Part shown: positions 7,955-15,949 of the stretch, in pieces
How the letters are laid out: every line of letters starts with the position of its first letter
Numbering within the stretch: position 1 is the first letter of the stretch
Source of the DNA: JACDAN01 sp963721345
Lineage (GTDB): Bacteria; Actinomycetota; Thermoleophilia; Gaiellales; Gaiellaceae
NCBI GenBank assembly: GCA_963721345.1
Contig: CAVRIT010000001.1
Span: 620,001-684,000, forward strand
Length of the DNA: 64,000 nt
Direction: 5' to 3'
Position numbers and translations under genes: made by a program
The notes under the pieces: generated by a model
What the model was told of the DNA's origin: nothing
The model's database searches: none
What the model saw: only the letters and a program-made list of their open reading frames with translations

Positions 7955-8407
7955 TCAGCCATCGAAGCGCGCCAGCTCGCTGTCGAGCCGGCGCTCGACC
8001 TCCGGGTCGAGCTCGGGGCGGCCGTTCGACGCAGCGGCGCCCTCGATCGGACGCGTGCGGCTCCAGCGCCAGACGAGCACCGAGACCACGGCCCCGGCAG
8101 CGAGGAGTCCCAGGAGCGGCAGCAGCCAGGCGAGCCAGTGGAATCCCTCGCGCGGCGGCGCAGCGAGCACCGACGGCCCGAACTGCGCCACGAGCTCGTC
8201 CTTGATCTCCTGCTCGGGCGTACACGTGGCGACCCGCTGGCGAAGCGCCGCCTTGATCCGCAGAGCCGCTGGGGCATTGGACTGGTCGAGCGTGGTCTTG
8301 CACGTGGGGCACATCAGCTCACCCTCGAGATCTGCAACCGACGGGCACGCGGCGGCGGCCGGACCGGCCAGCGCCAGCGCCGCGACGATCACGGCGGCGA
8401 TCCTCAT
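7955..8407 (-). CDS. ccmH: CcmH/CycL-type cytochrome c biogenesis protein
   Basis: A 150-residue membrane-anchored periplasmic thiol protein that keeps apocytochrome haem-binding cysteines reduced. It has a signal sequence (about 1-20), then the active site C33-x-x-C36 in 'GELMCPTCKTTLDQS', the typical CcmH helical domain, a transmembrane helix 'WLLPLLGLLAAGAVVSV' (about 95-112) and a short cytoplasmic tail. An extra Cys lies at position 21 at the signal peptide end. The ATG overlaps the upstream gene's stop as ATGA. With CcdA and a TlpA-like thioredoxin it makes a thiol-redox relay for haem ligation, although no CcmF or ResB is present here. Confidence 0.9.
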   Translation of the reverse strand: MRIAAVIVAALALAGPAAAACPSVADLEGELMCPTCKTTLDQSNAPAALRIKAALRQRVATCTPEQEIKDELVAQFGPSVLAAPPREGFHWLAWLLPLLGLLAAGAVVSVLVWRWSRTRPIEGAAASNGRPELDPEVERRLDSELARFDG

Positions 8408-8964
8408 GCGCCGAGCACCTCCTGGACGCAGTCGTCGAAGCGGTCCCGATTTCCCTCGAGGTGGAGGCCTGCCTGGATCCGCTCGCAGACGAGCCGCCCG
8501 TCGCGCGCGACGAAGAAGGTCTCCGGGACGCCGGTCAGCCCGTAGGTCGTGGTCGTGTCACCCGGCCCGTCGTAGACCAGGGGGTAGCTCATCCTGTTCT
8601 GCCGCGCGAAACGCCGGGCGTCGCCCTTCAGGTCGTTGATGTCGACACCGACGACGACGAGCCCGCGGTCCCGATAGCGCTTCCAGACCGCCTCGAGCAG
8701 CGGCGCTTCCTCCTTGCACGGGACGCACCACGAGGCCCAGAAGTTGAGGACGACCGGCCGGCCGCGATACGCGGCGAGCGAGAGCTTGCCGGGCTGGTCG
8801 AGACGGTCGAGCCGGAAGCTGGGCGCCGTCGGCGTCTCACCGCGCCCGAGCTTCGGCGCGGCGCCCTCGTCCTGGCTCCACATCTTCCACACGAGGAGCG
8901 CGAAGAGCCCGGTCACGAGCGCCAGTGCCAGCACCTGCGCAGTGAGCTTCAACCGCGCCGTCAT
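8404..8964 (-). CDS. TlpA/ResA/CcmG-like membrane-anchored thioredoxin
   Basis: A 186-residue protein with an N-terminal anchor helix (about 8-27) and an extracytoplasmic thioredoxin domain. The active site is 'WASWCVPCKEEAP' (C80, C83), and the cis-proline loop reads 'LTGVPETFFV', as in TlpA and CcmG. It is expected to reduce CcmH or apocytochrome c using electrons delivered by CcdA. It is first in the three-gene operon; the start ATG 8964 follows TAGCCT by 6 nt. Confidence 0.9.
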   Translation of the reverse strand: MTARLKLTAQVLALALVTGLFALLVWKMWSQDEGAAPKLGRGETPTAPSFRLDRLDQPGKLSLAAYRGRPVVLNFWASWCVPCKEEAPLLEAVWKRYRDRGLVVVGVDINDLKGDARRFARQNRMSYPLVYDGPGDTTTTYGLTGVPETFFVARDGRLVCERIQAGLHLEGNRDRFDDCVQEVLGA

Positions 8965-8970
8965 GTCTAG

Positions 8971-8976
8971 AGGCTA
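8971..8976 (-). promoter_or_regulatory. -10 element TAGCCT for the cytochrome c maturation operon
   Basis: TAGCCT on the minus strand ends 6 nt before ATG 8964 and overlaps the last codon of the upstream L,D-transpeptidase gene. No Shine-Dalgarno sequence is visible. Confidence 0.45.
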
Positions 8977-10033
8977 CGCCCGGACGATGAACACGGTCGT
9001 GCCCACCCGCACCCTGCTGAAGACCCACTCGGCTTCCGGGATGCGCATCCGGATGCAGCCGTGCGACGCGGAATAGCCGATCGACGCCGGATCCGGCGTT
9101 CCGTGGATGCCGACACCTGAGACGCTCAGACCCATCCAGCGCGTCCCCAGCGGGTTCCCCGGCCCGGGCGGAACGGGCTCCTTGCCCTTGGCCCAGTCGG
9201 AGTCGGGCGGATACCACCACGGATGCCGCTGCAACGTGACGATCCGGAAGCGGCCGATCGGCGTCGGGTAGTCGGAGGTGCCCGTCGCGACGCCGAGCCG
9301 CTTCCAGAGTCTCATCCCACGGTAGAGGTTGAGCCTCTTGGACTCGCGACGGATCACGACGATCGGCCCGTAGCGCGCGCGAGTGACGCTCGGCGCTGAG
9401 CTGGTCGGCGCGAATTCGTACGGTGCGCTCGTGCTTGCGCAGCGCCGCGACGATCCTGCGAACCGAGCTGCGTTGGCGAAGCCTCGTGCCCGGCCGCTCC
9501 TTCGTGATCCAGGGGCGGAACCGCCTCAGGCCCGTCAGCTCTGCGTCCCGGGCGGGACGGTCGAAGCGGCGCGAGACCGTCTTCACGTAGCGCTTGACCG
9601 CGCCGCTCCGGAGCGTCACGAAGAGCGGGACGCGCGCGTTCGGGGCGGCGCGCCGCGCCTGGTCGATCGCGAGCTTCACGCGTGCCGTGGCGCCGAGCTT
9701 CCGCGGTGTGACAGAGAGGGTGGTCGAGCCGAACCGGACCTGGACCGGCGCATCGAACGTCGCCTGGACGGTGGTCCGCGCATCCGCCGGAGTCATGCTT
9801 CCGACCGCGACCTTGCCGACCGTCACGCCCTCGGCGATGTACTCGGCCTGCGGCTCACGCGGCGTCGTGGTCGTCGTCCCGGTCGTGGTGGTCGCAGTCG
9901 TCGTGGTGGCGGTGGGCAACGAGGGTGTAGTCACCTGCGCGAGCCCTTCTCCGGCGCCGAGCACGGCCGCGCTGAGCAGGCCCGCCGCAAGGCAGGCGAG
10001 CGTTCCCGCCGCGATCAGGACCCCACGCCTCAT
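8974..10033 (-). CDS. L,D-transpeptidase (YkuD) with N-terminal anchor, one frameshift
   Basis: A cell-wall enzyme that makes 3-3 crosslinks in peptidoglycan. The start ATG 10033 gives an anchor or signal helix (about 3-27), a Thr/Pro linker, a peptidoglycan-binding-like domain ('VAVGSMTPADARTTV...'), then a frameshift near 9415 into the catalytic frame. After correction the catalytic domain begins 'YGPIVVIRRESK' and ends with 'GYSASHGCIRMRIPEA', where Cys is the nucleophile and the preceding His belongs to the active site. The corrected length is about 352 residues, normal for actinobacterial enzymes of this kind. The break lies between two well-formed segments, so a base-call error is likely. 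A TACACT hexamer sits 8 nt upstream of ATG. Confidence 0.87.
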
Positions 10034-10041
10034 CCGGCCGC

Positions 10042-10047
10042 AGTGTA
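10042..10047 (-). promoter_or_regulatory. -10 element TACACT for the L,D-transpeptidase gene
   Basis: TACACT on the minus strand ends 8 nt before ATG 10033, with no Shine-Dalgarno sequence between. Confidence 0.5.
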
Positions 10048-10061
10048 GGGAAAAACCCTGC

Positions 10062-11579
10062 TCATGGCGCTGTCGGAAGGGGTTCCTCGTCGAAGCGGCC
10101 GCCCTCCGCCGCGAACTCGACGATCATCCGGTCGGTGATCCACTCGACCGGCGCGCGATCGTCGGTCCAGGGATCATCCGATGGCCGCGTTTCGCGGGCG
10201 TTGTCGACGAGGTCCGCGGCGAGCGCGATGAGCTCGTCGCCCCCTTCCAACGTCACTGGGAGGCGCCGCGGGCGAGGGGCCTTCTGGCCGATGACGATCT
10301 GGTTGAACTTCAGCGGTTGCCACGCAAGGACCTCCGGCAGCTCCGTGCGAAGCGTGCCGGCGATCTCACGGGCGAGTGCATGGTCGTCAGGCGTGGTCGC
10401 CACGTTCAGCGCGACGACGCCGCCGGGCCGCAGGCGCTCACGAACGAGCGCGAAGAACTCTTTGGTCGCAAGGTAGAACGGGACATACGGCGGGCGGTAC
10501 GCGTCGACGATGATCACGTCGTATCGCTGGCTCGTGTGACGCAAGAACTCGCGCGCGTCGGCGTCGTGCACCGTGAGGTTCGGGATCTCGCTCATCCCGA
10601 AGAACCTCCGGCCGGCGGCGCTGACGGCGGGATCGAGCTCGACGCCGTCGATCCTCGCGCCGGGGTAGTAGCGCGCGTAGGCGCGCGCCGCCGTGCCAGC
10701 TGCGTTCCCCAGCATCGCCACGCGTTGCGGCTTCCGGCCGAGGAGCTGCGGCACTGCCAGGTACGTGTCCCACACGCCGCCTGTGAGCACCTCGTCGCGA
10801 CGCCAGACCGAGTGCGTGGCGAGGCCCTCGTCGAGGTAGAGACGCCGGACGCCGTCGCGCTCGACGACCTGGATGAACTGGTAGCGAGACTCGTCCTCGT
10901 AGAGCACCCCCTCCTGCGGCTTGACCGCGCCCGGTGGGATCAAGAGGAGCGCTGTGATCCCCGCGGCGACGGCCAGCCACCGTCGGCCGAGAAGGCCGGC
11001 GCCGCCGACGCCGATCAGCGCCGCGCTCGCGAGCAGCGTGCGCTGCGTCCCGATCGCCGGGATCAGGATGAGGGCGGAGAGAAACGTCCCGAGCAGGCTG
11101 CCGACGGTCGAGATCGCGTAGAGCCGGCCCGAGACGGCGCCCGCGCTCTCCAGGTCTGTCAGCGAGAGGCGGATGGCGAACGGCGCGACCATCCCGAGCA
11201 GGACGACCGGCGGGACGAAGAGCACGAGCACCCCGAAGAACGAGCCGATCGCCGCGCCGGCCGACACGCGGTCGAGCCCCTCGACGGAGAAATCAAGGAG
11301 CGGGCGGGCGATGAACGGGATCACGGCGATCATGCAGGCCGCGACGAGCAGCACCGCGCCGAGCACCCGCGGCGTCGGCCGACGGTCGGCGAGTCGCCCG
11401 CCGAGCCAGTACCCGAGCGAGAGCGACGCGAGGACGAGGCCGATCACGTTCGCCCAGACGATCGTGGAGTTGCCGAAGTACGGCGCGAGCAGACGGGAGG
11501 CTGCTATCTCCGTCGCGAGCGCGCCAACTCCGGCGGCGAAGACGACGCCGCTCAACGTGAGCTCGAACCGTCGGGTCAC
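10062..11579 (-). CDS. Membrane-fused spermidine-synthase-like protein
   Basis: A 505-residue protein with an N-terminal membrane domain of about seven to eight helices (residues ~8-215, 'GVVFAAGVGALATEI', 'SLLGTFLSALILIP') fused to a Rossmann methyltransferase/spermidine-synthase domain (about 230-490). The nucleotide loop reads 'VAMLGNAAGTAAR' instead of the GGGDG of true aminopropyltransferases, 'GVELDPAV' is the acidic ribose-binding strand, and 'YDVIIVDAYRPPYVP' replaces the usual DSxDP. It is therefore probably not a polyamine synthase. Such fused proteins are common in bacteria and of unknown substrate. The start GTG 11579 overlaps the phosphatase stop as GTGA, so the two are translationally coupled. 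Confidence 0.85.
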   Translation of the reverse strand: MTRRFELTLSGVVFAAGVGALATEIAASRLLAPYFGNSTIVWANVIGLVLASLSLGYWLGGRLADRRPTPRVLGAVLLVAACMIAVIPFIARPLLDFSVEGLDRVSAGAAIGSFFGVLVLFVPPVVLLGMVAPFAIRLSLTDLESAGAVSGRLYAISTVGSLLGTFLSALILIPAIGTQRTLLASAALIGVGGAGLLGRRWLAVAAGITALLLIPPGAVKPQEGVLYEDESRYQFIQVVERDGVRRLYLDEGLATHSVWRRDEVLTGGVWDTYLAVPQLLGRKPQRVAMLGNAAGTAARAYARYYPGARIDGVELDPAVSAAGRRFFGMSEIPNLTVHDADAREFLRHTSQRYDVIIVDAYRPPYVPFYLATKEFFALVRERLRPGGVVALNVATTPDDHALAREIAGTLRTELPEVLAWQPLKFNQIVIGQKAPRPRRLPVTLEGGDELIALAADLVDNARETRPSDDPWTDDRAPVEWITDRMIVEFAAEGGRFDEEPLPTAP

Positions 11580-14260
11580 ACGCGCTTCACGACGACGACC
11601 GCCGAGTCGTCGTCCAGCCCGCCGCCGGCAAAGCTGCGCGCGTCGTCCACGACCGCACGGGCGAGCTCACCCGCGGGGAGCTCGCGGTGCTCCGTGAGGA
11701 ACCGGTCGAGGCGATCGTGGCCGTACAGCTCGCCGTCCAGGCGCGCCTCGATCACGCCGTCCGTGAAGAGGACGACGGAGCTTCCCGGGTCGAGCGTCTC
11801 GCGTACCTGGTCGTAGGTCTGATCCGGAGCGATTCCGAGTGCGAGGCCGGTCGCCCCCACCTCGAGGACGCGGCCGTCCTCGCAGATGAGCCGCGGGACG
11901 GGATGACCCGCGCTCGCACACGCGAGCTCCCCGGTGTCGGGGCTCAGCGTCAGGTAGACGAGCGTCACGAACTTGCCCTCCTGAAGCTCCTCCACGGCGA
12001 CGTCGTTCGCCGCCCGAAGGAAGGCCGCCGGCTCGGGGTGCTCGCGCGCGAGCGACCGGAACACGAACTTCGTCATCGCCATGTCGGCGGCGGCGTCGAT
12101 CCCCTTGCCCGTCACGTCGCCGACGACGACCGCGACGCGGCCGTCGGGAAGGGTCGCGTAGTCGTAGACGTCGCCCCCGACGTCCAGACGCGCCGACGAC
12201 TCGTAGACGCTGCCGATCTCGACGCCGGCGAGGACGGGCGGCGTCGAGGGCAGAAGCGACCGCTGCATGGCGTCGGCGAAGCCGGCCTGCTGCTCGTGGA
12301 GGCGCGCGTTGTCGATTGCGAATGCGGCCTGTGCCGCAAGCGCGCGCAGCGTCTCCACGGTCTCGGCGTCGGCTCGGCGCCCAGGGTCGAGCGTGACGGC
12401 CGTCAGCGCCGCGATCACCTCGCCCGAGGCGATGATCGGGACGATGACGGCGCTCGACCCGCGCTCGAGAAACGGCGCGAGGAGCTCGTGGCCGCCACCG
12501 AGCCGTTCCGCCGTGACCGGGTCGAGGAGGAGCGCGCGACGGGCGGCACCGAGCCCGAGACCCTTCAGCCGCGCGACGGGTTGCGGACGACCGAGGATCG
12601 GCTCGAGCGCCGCAGCGAGCCGCGGGTCCGGGATGTAGACCGATCGCGCGACGAGGTCCTCCCCGCGTCCCTCGGGCATTCGCAGGACCGCCGCGTCCAG
12701 GTCGAGCAGCTCGACCGCCGTCCGCGTCACGGCCTCGACCGTCTGCTCGAGCTCCATGCTCTCCGAGAAGGACCGCGAGATCTCGAAGAACGCCTCGAGT
12801 CGGCGCGCCGCACGCCGCTCGGAGCGCAGCGCCTCCTCCCGGTCGCGCGCCAGCCGCATCGCCTGCTCGTGCAGTCCGGCGTTCTGGACGGCGACCGCGA
12901 GCTGTCCCGCGAGCGCGGCGAGCAGCGCGGACTCGTTGGCGTGGAGCCTTCGGCCACCAGGGAGGTAGGCGACGAGCAGTCCGATCAGCTCGCGCCCTGC
13001 CCGGAGGGGGACGCAGACGATCGCCTCGATGCCGGCCTCGGCGACGGCCTCCCGGACCGAGGCCAGGGCGGGCTCCTCGAGGGCGTCCGAGATCTCGACC
13101 ACGGGCCGCGATCTCAATTGCCCAAGGGCTAGGCCCACCAAAGCGTGGGCCACCCTGAGGTGCGGGCCCGCGAGTGCCCGCTCTGTCGCCGTCTCGAGGT
13201 CCTGCCCGTTCCGGAGGTAGACGGCCGCCTGCTGCGTGCCGAGGAGCTCGGCCACGCGGTCGACTGCGGTGTCCAGCGTGTGGGAGAGCGAGAGCTCGGC
13301 GATCGCCTGTCCGACCACGGCCAGCAAGGCGCGGCTGCGCTCGAGCTCCTGGGAGAGCAGTGTCGTGCGCTCCCCGGCGCGGAGCACGTGCGCCGCGCGG
13401 GCGCCGAACGCGGCGAGGCGCGCGAGCTCTTCCGCAGCCGGCGCATGACCGGAGAACGCCAGGCGAAGGCCGCCGAGCGAGGGATCGCCGAGACGGATGT
13501 GCGCGACGGTCCCGTTCTCTTCTTCCGTGACGACGACGTCTTGGTTCGAGATCGCAGCCTGGCCCTCGCGGGCCAGACTCGCGGAATCGCCGACGACGCC
13601 GATCGCCGAGAGCGGCACGACCTCGTCGAGCTCGGTCCGCCAGAGCAGGCACGACGCCGCGCCCGTCACCTCGACGGCGAGGCGTGCGATGCGCTCGGCG
13701 CTGCGCGCCTCCTCGGTGCCCACGGTGAGCGCGCGTCCCGCGAGCTCGAGCGCATTCGCGAGCACGGCCTGGCCGTTGGCCGTCCCGTTCGCCGGCGCGA
13801 AGGCGCGGACGACGAGGCCCGCCTGCTGCGAGGCGATCTGCGCGAGCGACCGCTCCGCCGCGGTGAAATCGCGGCGCGGCCGCATCAGCTCGAGCGTGGC
13901 GACGACCTGATCCTGCGCCACGGCGGGGAAGAGCAGAACACCGACGGCGCCCCCGCGCTCGGCGAGGCGGCGGATCGCAATCGGGAGCGCGTCGCGCTCG
14001 ACGATCTCGTCCGGCCCGACGTCCGCTGCCGCGAGCCGGGAGCCCTCGAGCTCCGCGGCGAGCGCGGGCGACTCGGTGTGGACGCCCCGCGCCGGCAGGC
14101 CCCCCGAGGCGTCCGGGACACGGATCATGACGATGCTCGCCCCGGTGGCGGCGGCTGCCCCGCGGGCGAGCGCCGCGAGCGCATCGTCGAGCGTCTGCGC
14201 GGCAGCGAGGTCGCGACCCGCTTCCACGAGACTCTCCAGCTGGCTGGTCGTGGCTTCCAT
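11576..14260 (-). CDS. Multi-GAF SpoIIE-type PP2C serine/threonine phosphatase
   Basis: About 894 residues. Four GAF-like sensory segments can be traced (about 15-145, 170-305, 325-465, 500-655), with a charged helical linker before the fourth ('LARDREEALRSERRA'). The C-terminus (about 675-890) is a PP2C/SpoIIE phosphatase with metal-binding 'DVGGDVYDY', 'VVVGDVTGKGIDAA' and 'VVLFTDGVIEA'. Such proteins dephosphorylate anti-sigma-factor antagonists in partner-switching cascades. No RsbW/RsbV homologue lies in the window. The start chosen is ATG 14260, because ATG 14272 would lie at the edge of the TATAAA hexamer. It is divergent from a small membrane protein gene and coupled downstream to the spermidine-synthase-like gene. 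Confidence 0.88.
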   Translation of the reverse strand: MEATTSQLESLVEAGRDLAAAQTLDDALAALARGAAAATGASIVMIRVPDASGGLPARGVHTESPALAAELEGSRLAAADVGPDEIVERDALPIAIRRLAERGGAVGVLLFPAVAQDQVVATLELMRPRRDFTAAERSLAQIASQQAGLVVRAFAPANGTANGQAVLANALELAGRALTVGTEEARSAERIARLAVEVTGAASCLLWRTELDEVVPLSAIGVVGDSASLAREGQAAISNQDVVVTEEENGTVAHIRLGDPSLGGLRLAFSGHAPAAEELARLAAFGARAAHVLRAGERTTLLSQELERSRALLAVVGQAIAELSLSHTLDTAVDRVAELLGTQQAAVYLRNGQDLETATERALAGPHLRVAHALVGLALGQLRSRPVVEISDALEEPALASVREAVAEAGIEAIVCVPLRAGRELIGLLVAYLPGGRRLHANESALLAALAGQLAVAVQNAGLHEQAMRLARDREEALRSERRAARRLEAFFEISRSFSESMELEQTVEAVTRTAVELLDLDAAVLRMPEGRGEDLVARSVYIPDPRLAAALEPILGRPQPVARLKGLGLGAARRALLLDPVTAERLGGGHELLAPFLERGSSAVIVPIIASGEVIAALTAVTLDPGRRADAETVETLRALAAQAAFAIDNARLHEQQAGFADAMQRSLLPSTPPVLAGVEIGSVYESSARLDVGGDVYDYATLPDGRVAVVVGDVTGKGIDAAADMAMTKFVFRSLAREHPEPAAFLRAANDVAVEELQEGKFVTLVYLTLSPDTGELACASAGHPVPRLICEDGRVLEVGATGLALGIAPDQTYDQVRETLDPGSSVVLFTDGVIEARLDGELYGHDRLDRFLTEHRELPAGELARAVVDDARSFAGGGLDDDSAVVVVKRV

Positions 14261-14271
14261 TGAGGTCCGCA

Positions 14272-14279
14272 TTTATAGT
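14272..14279. promoter_or_regulatory. Overlapping divergent -10 elements (TATAGT plus, TATAAA minus)
   Basis: The sequence TTTATAGT reads TATAGT on the plus strand (14274-14279, 6 nt before ATG 14286) and TATAAA on the minus strand (14277-14272, 11 nt before ATG 14260). One AT-rich island in GC-rich DNA therefore seems to serve both divergent genes, which argues for leaderless or near-leaderless transcripts. Confidence 0.55.
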
Positions 14280-14285
14280 GGCCGC

Positions 14286-14519
14286 ATGGCCGAGCCGGCC
14301 CGACGCCGTGATGCCGTCGAAGAGCCGCCGCTCGATCCGACGGCGGTCGATCGCGCATACCGATTCCACCGAGCCCGCCGATACGCGCGCGAGGAGCGTG
14401 TGCGCGAGCGGAGCAAGGCCGGGCTCCGTTTCTGGACCGTCCTTCTGGTCCTGCTCGTGGTAGCGGCCTACCTCGCGCTCGTCGTGTGGCAGCAGATCGA
14501 ACAGCTCTTCGGTCTGTAG
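14286..14519 (+). CDS. Small single-pass membrane protein
   Basis: A 77-residue protein with a long charged cytoplasmic N-terminus ('AYRFHRARRYAREERVRERS') and one C-terminal helix ('FWTVLLVLLVVAAYLALVVW', about 49-68), ending 'QQIEQLFGL'. It is likely N-in by the positive-inside rule. The ATG lies 6 nt after TATAGT. I recognise no family. It is followed 27 nt later by another membrane protein gene. Confidence 0.68.
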   Translation: MAEPARRRDAVEEPPLDPTAVDRAYRFHRARRYAREERVRERSKAGLRFWTVLLVLLVVAAYLALVVWQQIEQLFGL

Positions 14520-14546
14520 TCCTCCCGATCCCCGATACTTCCGCCG

Positions 14547-15020
14547 GTGCAGACCCCAGAGCCGTTTCCCCCCGACGAACCTTTTGTCGAGACCCCCGAG
14601 CGATTCTCGCCCGACGTCGCCTGGGTCTGGGGCGCCGGCGAGCGTCTGACCTGGCTTTCCGGGCTCGTGCTCAGCCTCTCGACGCTGATGGGGTGGTACG
14701 TCGGCGTCGGCGAGGAGCCGACGATCGCCATCATCGGCTGGCATACCGGGGCGCTCGCGAAGATCGTGCTGCTGATCGGCCTGGCGGTGATCGCCCTGCA
14801 GCTCCTGCACCACGCCGGGATCGAGCTTCCCGCCACGGTTCCTGAGAGCCTCGTCGTGATCGTGCTCGGCTCGCTCGCCACGATCATGGTGCTGGTGCGC
14901 GTGATTTCGATCCCTGAGGAGTTCCAGCCGGCGAGCCGCGGGATCGGCATCTGGATCAGCCTGATCGCGGCGGTCGGAGTGATCGTCGCCGGGCTGTTAC
15001 GAGCCTCGGAAGAGCTCTAG
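14547..15020 (+). CDS. Membrane protein with four predicted helices, function unknown
   Basis: A 157-residue protein with a Pro-rich start ('MQTPEPFPPDEPFVETPE'), then about four hydrophobic helices: 37-53, 65-87, 100-118 and 131-152. The loops 'GWYVGVGEEPTIAIIGWHTG' and 'IPEEFQPASRGIG' are short. Small four-helix proteins of this type are common in actinobacteria, but I cannot assign a function. The start is GTG 14547. It is probably co-transcribed with the upstream small membrane protein. Confidence 0.7.
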   Translation: MQTPEPFPPDEPFVETPERFSPDVAWVWGAGERLTWLSGLVLSLSTLMGWYVGVGEEPTIAIIGWHTGALAKIVLLIGLAVIALQLLHHAGIELPATVPESLVVIVLGSLATIMVLVRVISIPEEFQPASRGIGIWISLIAAVGVIVAGLLRASEEL

Positions 15021-15066
15021 CCTCCGCAGCGCCCCGCGAGCACTACCTATACGAAGGAATTGAGTG

Positions 15067-15086
15067 GTTCTCGGACCTTTGAGAAC
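15067..15086. repeat. Inverted repeat overlapping the giant-operon promoter
   Basis: GTTCTC (15067-15072) and GAGAAC (15081-15086) form a perfect 6-bp inverted repeat around an 8-nt centre. Its right arm overlaps the proposed -35 TTGAGA, so it could be an operator. A short T-run at 15091-15095 also allows a weak terminator for the upstream gene. Confidence 0.35.
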
Positions 15087-15106
15087 GAGGTTTTTCGTCG
15101 TACACT
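15079..15106 (+). promoter_or_regulatory. Promoter for the proline-rich/giant-protein operon
   Basis: A -35-like TTGAGA (15079-15084), a 16-nt spacer and a -10 TACACT (15101-15106) lie 35 nt upstream of ATG 15141. The resulting leader ends in GTGGGGAG about 5 nt before that ATG, a good Shine-Dalgarno. This is one of the few leadered transcripts suggested in the window. Confidence 0.5.
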
Positions 15107-15160
15107 CAGTTTTCGTACGTTTCTGTAGGTGGGGAGTTTCATGAAGGTGGGGGATCATCG

Positions 15161-15949
15161 GTGGGGGGCACCGGGCAGCAACTCGGACAACCGAATCTCG
15201 TAGCGACGCCGCAACCGCGGACTTTCGGTGCGTCGCTTCGAGTGGTATCGCTGGCGGCCCTGACGGGGTTCTTCCTCGTCATGGGCTTTGCCGCGTCGAA
15301 CGCGCTTGCCCAGACGTCGCCTCCGGCGGATCCGCCGCCCACGACGGCAGCCCCGAAGCCCGATCCTGCTCCTCCGCCTCCTCCTCCGCCTCCGCCTCCC
15401 CCTGCTCCGAAGCCTCAACCAGCGCCTCAGCCTCCTTCGCCGCCCCCGCCTCCGCCGCCGCCCCCGCCGGCAGCGGTCGTCCGGCCGCCTGCTCCGCCGC
15501 CCGCTCGTCCCCGTGCGGCCGCGAAGCCGAAGCGCAAGGCGCAGCAGCCGAAGCGGACGAATCCCGCAGCACGGAAGGCTGCGAAGCGGAAGGCGGCGCG
15601 TTCGGCGCGCCGGCAGAAGCCCGCATTCGTCGATCAGGGATTCCCGGATGCCTCGAAGACGGCGCCCGTGTCGATTCCCAACAACGCACCCGCGGCGAGC
15701 GGTAGCGACCTGGCGACCTCGCCACTCGTCCGCGGGCTGATCACGACCGCCGCGGGGCTCGCGCTCCTCGGGATGCTCCTCGCCGCGCTGCCGCTCGGAG
15801 CCCTCGAGCGCCTGCTCTCGACCGACGCGCACTGGCGGACTGAGCAGGTCGTCGTCTACGTCGACGGGCACCGGCTCAACATCGTCGTCGCAGGTGTGGC
15901 GACGTTGCTCGTCGCCGTCCTCGTCGCCCTCCCATCGGTGACCGGTTGA
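15161..15949 (+). CDS. Proline-rich membrane protein, partner of the giant repeat protein
   Basis: As sequenced, the frame opens at GTG 15161 (262 residues). A hydrophobic segment (about 30-50, 'LAALTGFFLVMGFAASNA' then 'LAQTS') may be a signal peptide or anchor. A long Pro-rich stretch with runs of 10-11 prolines follows (about 55-115), then a Lys/Arg-rich segment, and two more hydrophobic helices ('GLALLGMLLAALPLGAL' and 'IVVAGVATLLVAVLVAL') near the C-terminus. ATG 15141 has a far better Shine-Dalgarno but lies in another frame; one base miscounted in the G-runs at 15147-15167 would join it. Its stop overlaps the start of the giant gene as TTGA, so the two are coupled. I infer an envelope role, perhaps anchoring or exporting the giant protein. 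No family was recognised. Confidence 0.7.
   Translation: MGGTGQQLGQPNLVATPQPRTFGASLRVVSLAALTGFFLVMGFAASNALAQTSPPADPPPTTAAPKPDPAPPPPPPPPPPPAPKPQPAPQPPSPPPPPPPPPPAAVVRPPAPPPARPRAAAKPKRKAQQPKRTNPAARKAAKRKAARSARRQKPAFVDQGFPDASKTAPVSIPNNAPAASGSDLATSPLVRGLITTAAGLALLGMLLAALPLGALERLLSTDAHWRTEQVVVYVDGHRLNIVVAGVATLLVAVLVALPSVTG

Noticed and set aside
14272..14272. ATG 14272 as start of the SpoIIE-type phosphatase
   Set aside because: It would sit at the edge of the -10 hexamer; ATG 14260 loses only four unremarkable residues.
11667..14813. A long open frame on the minus strand (about 1,048 codons) overlapping the phosphatase gene
   Set aside because: It is Arg/Gly/Ala/Pro-rich with no domain, and lies in another frame of the GAF/SpoIIE gene, which has clear motifs. 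Long shadow frames are expected at this GC content.
15067..15095. Rho-independent terminator after the four-helix membrane protein gene
   Set aside because: The stem is only 6 bp and the T-run begins 4 nt after it; the right arm overlaps a better promoter match. Kept only as an inverted repeat.
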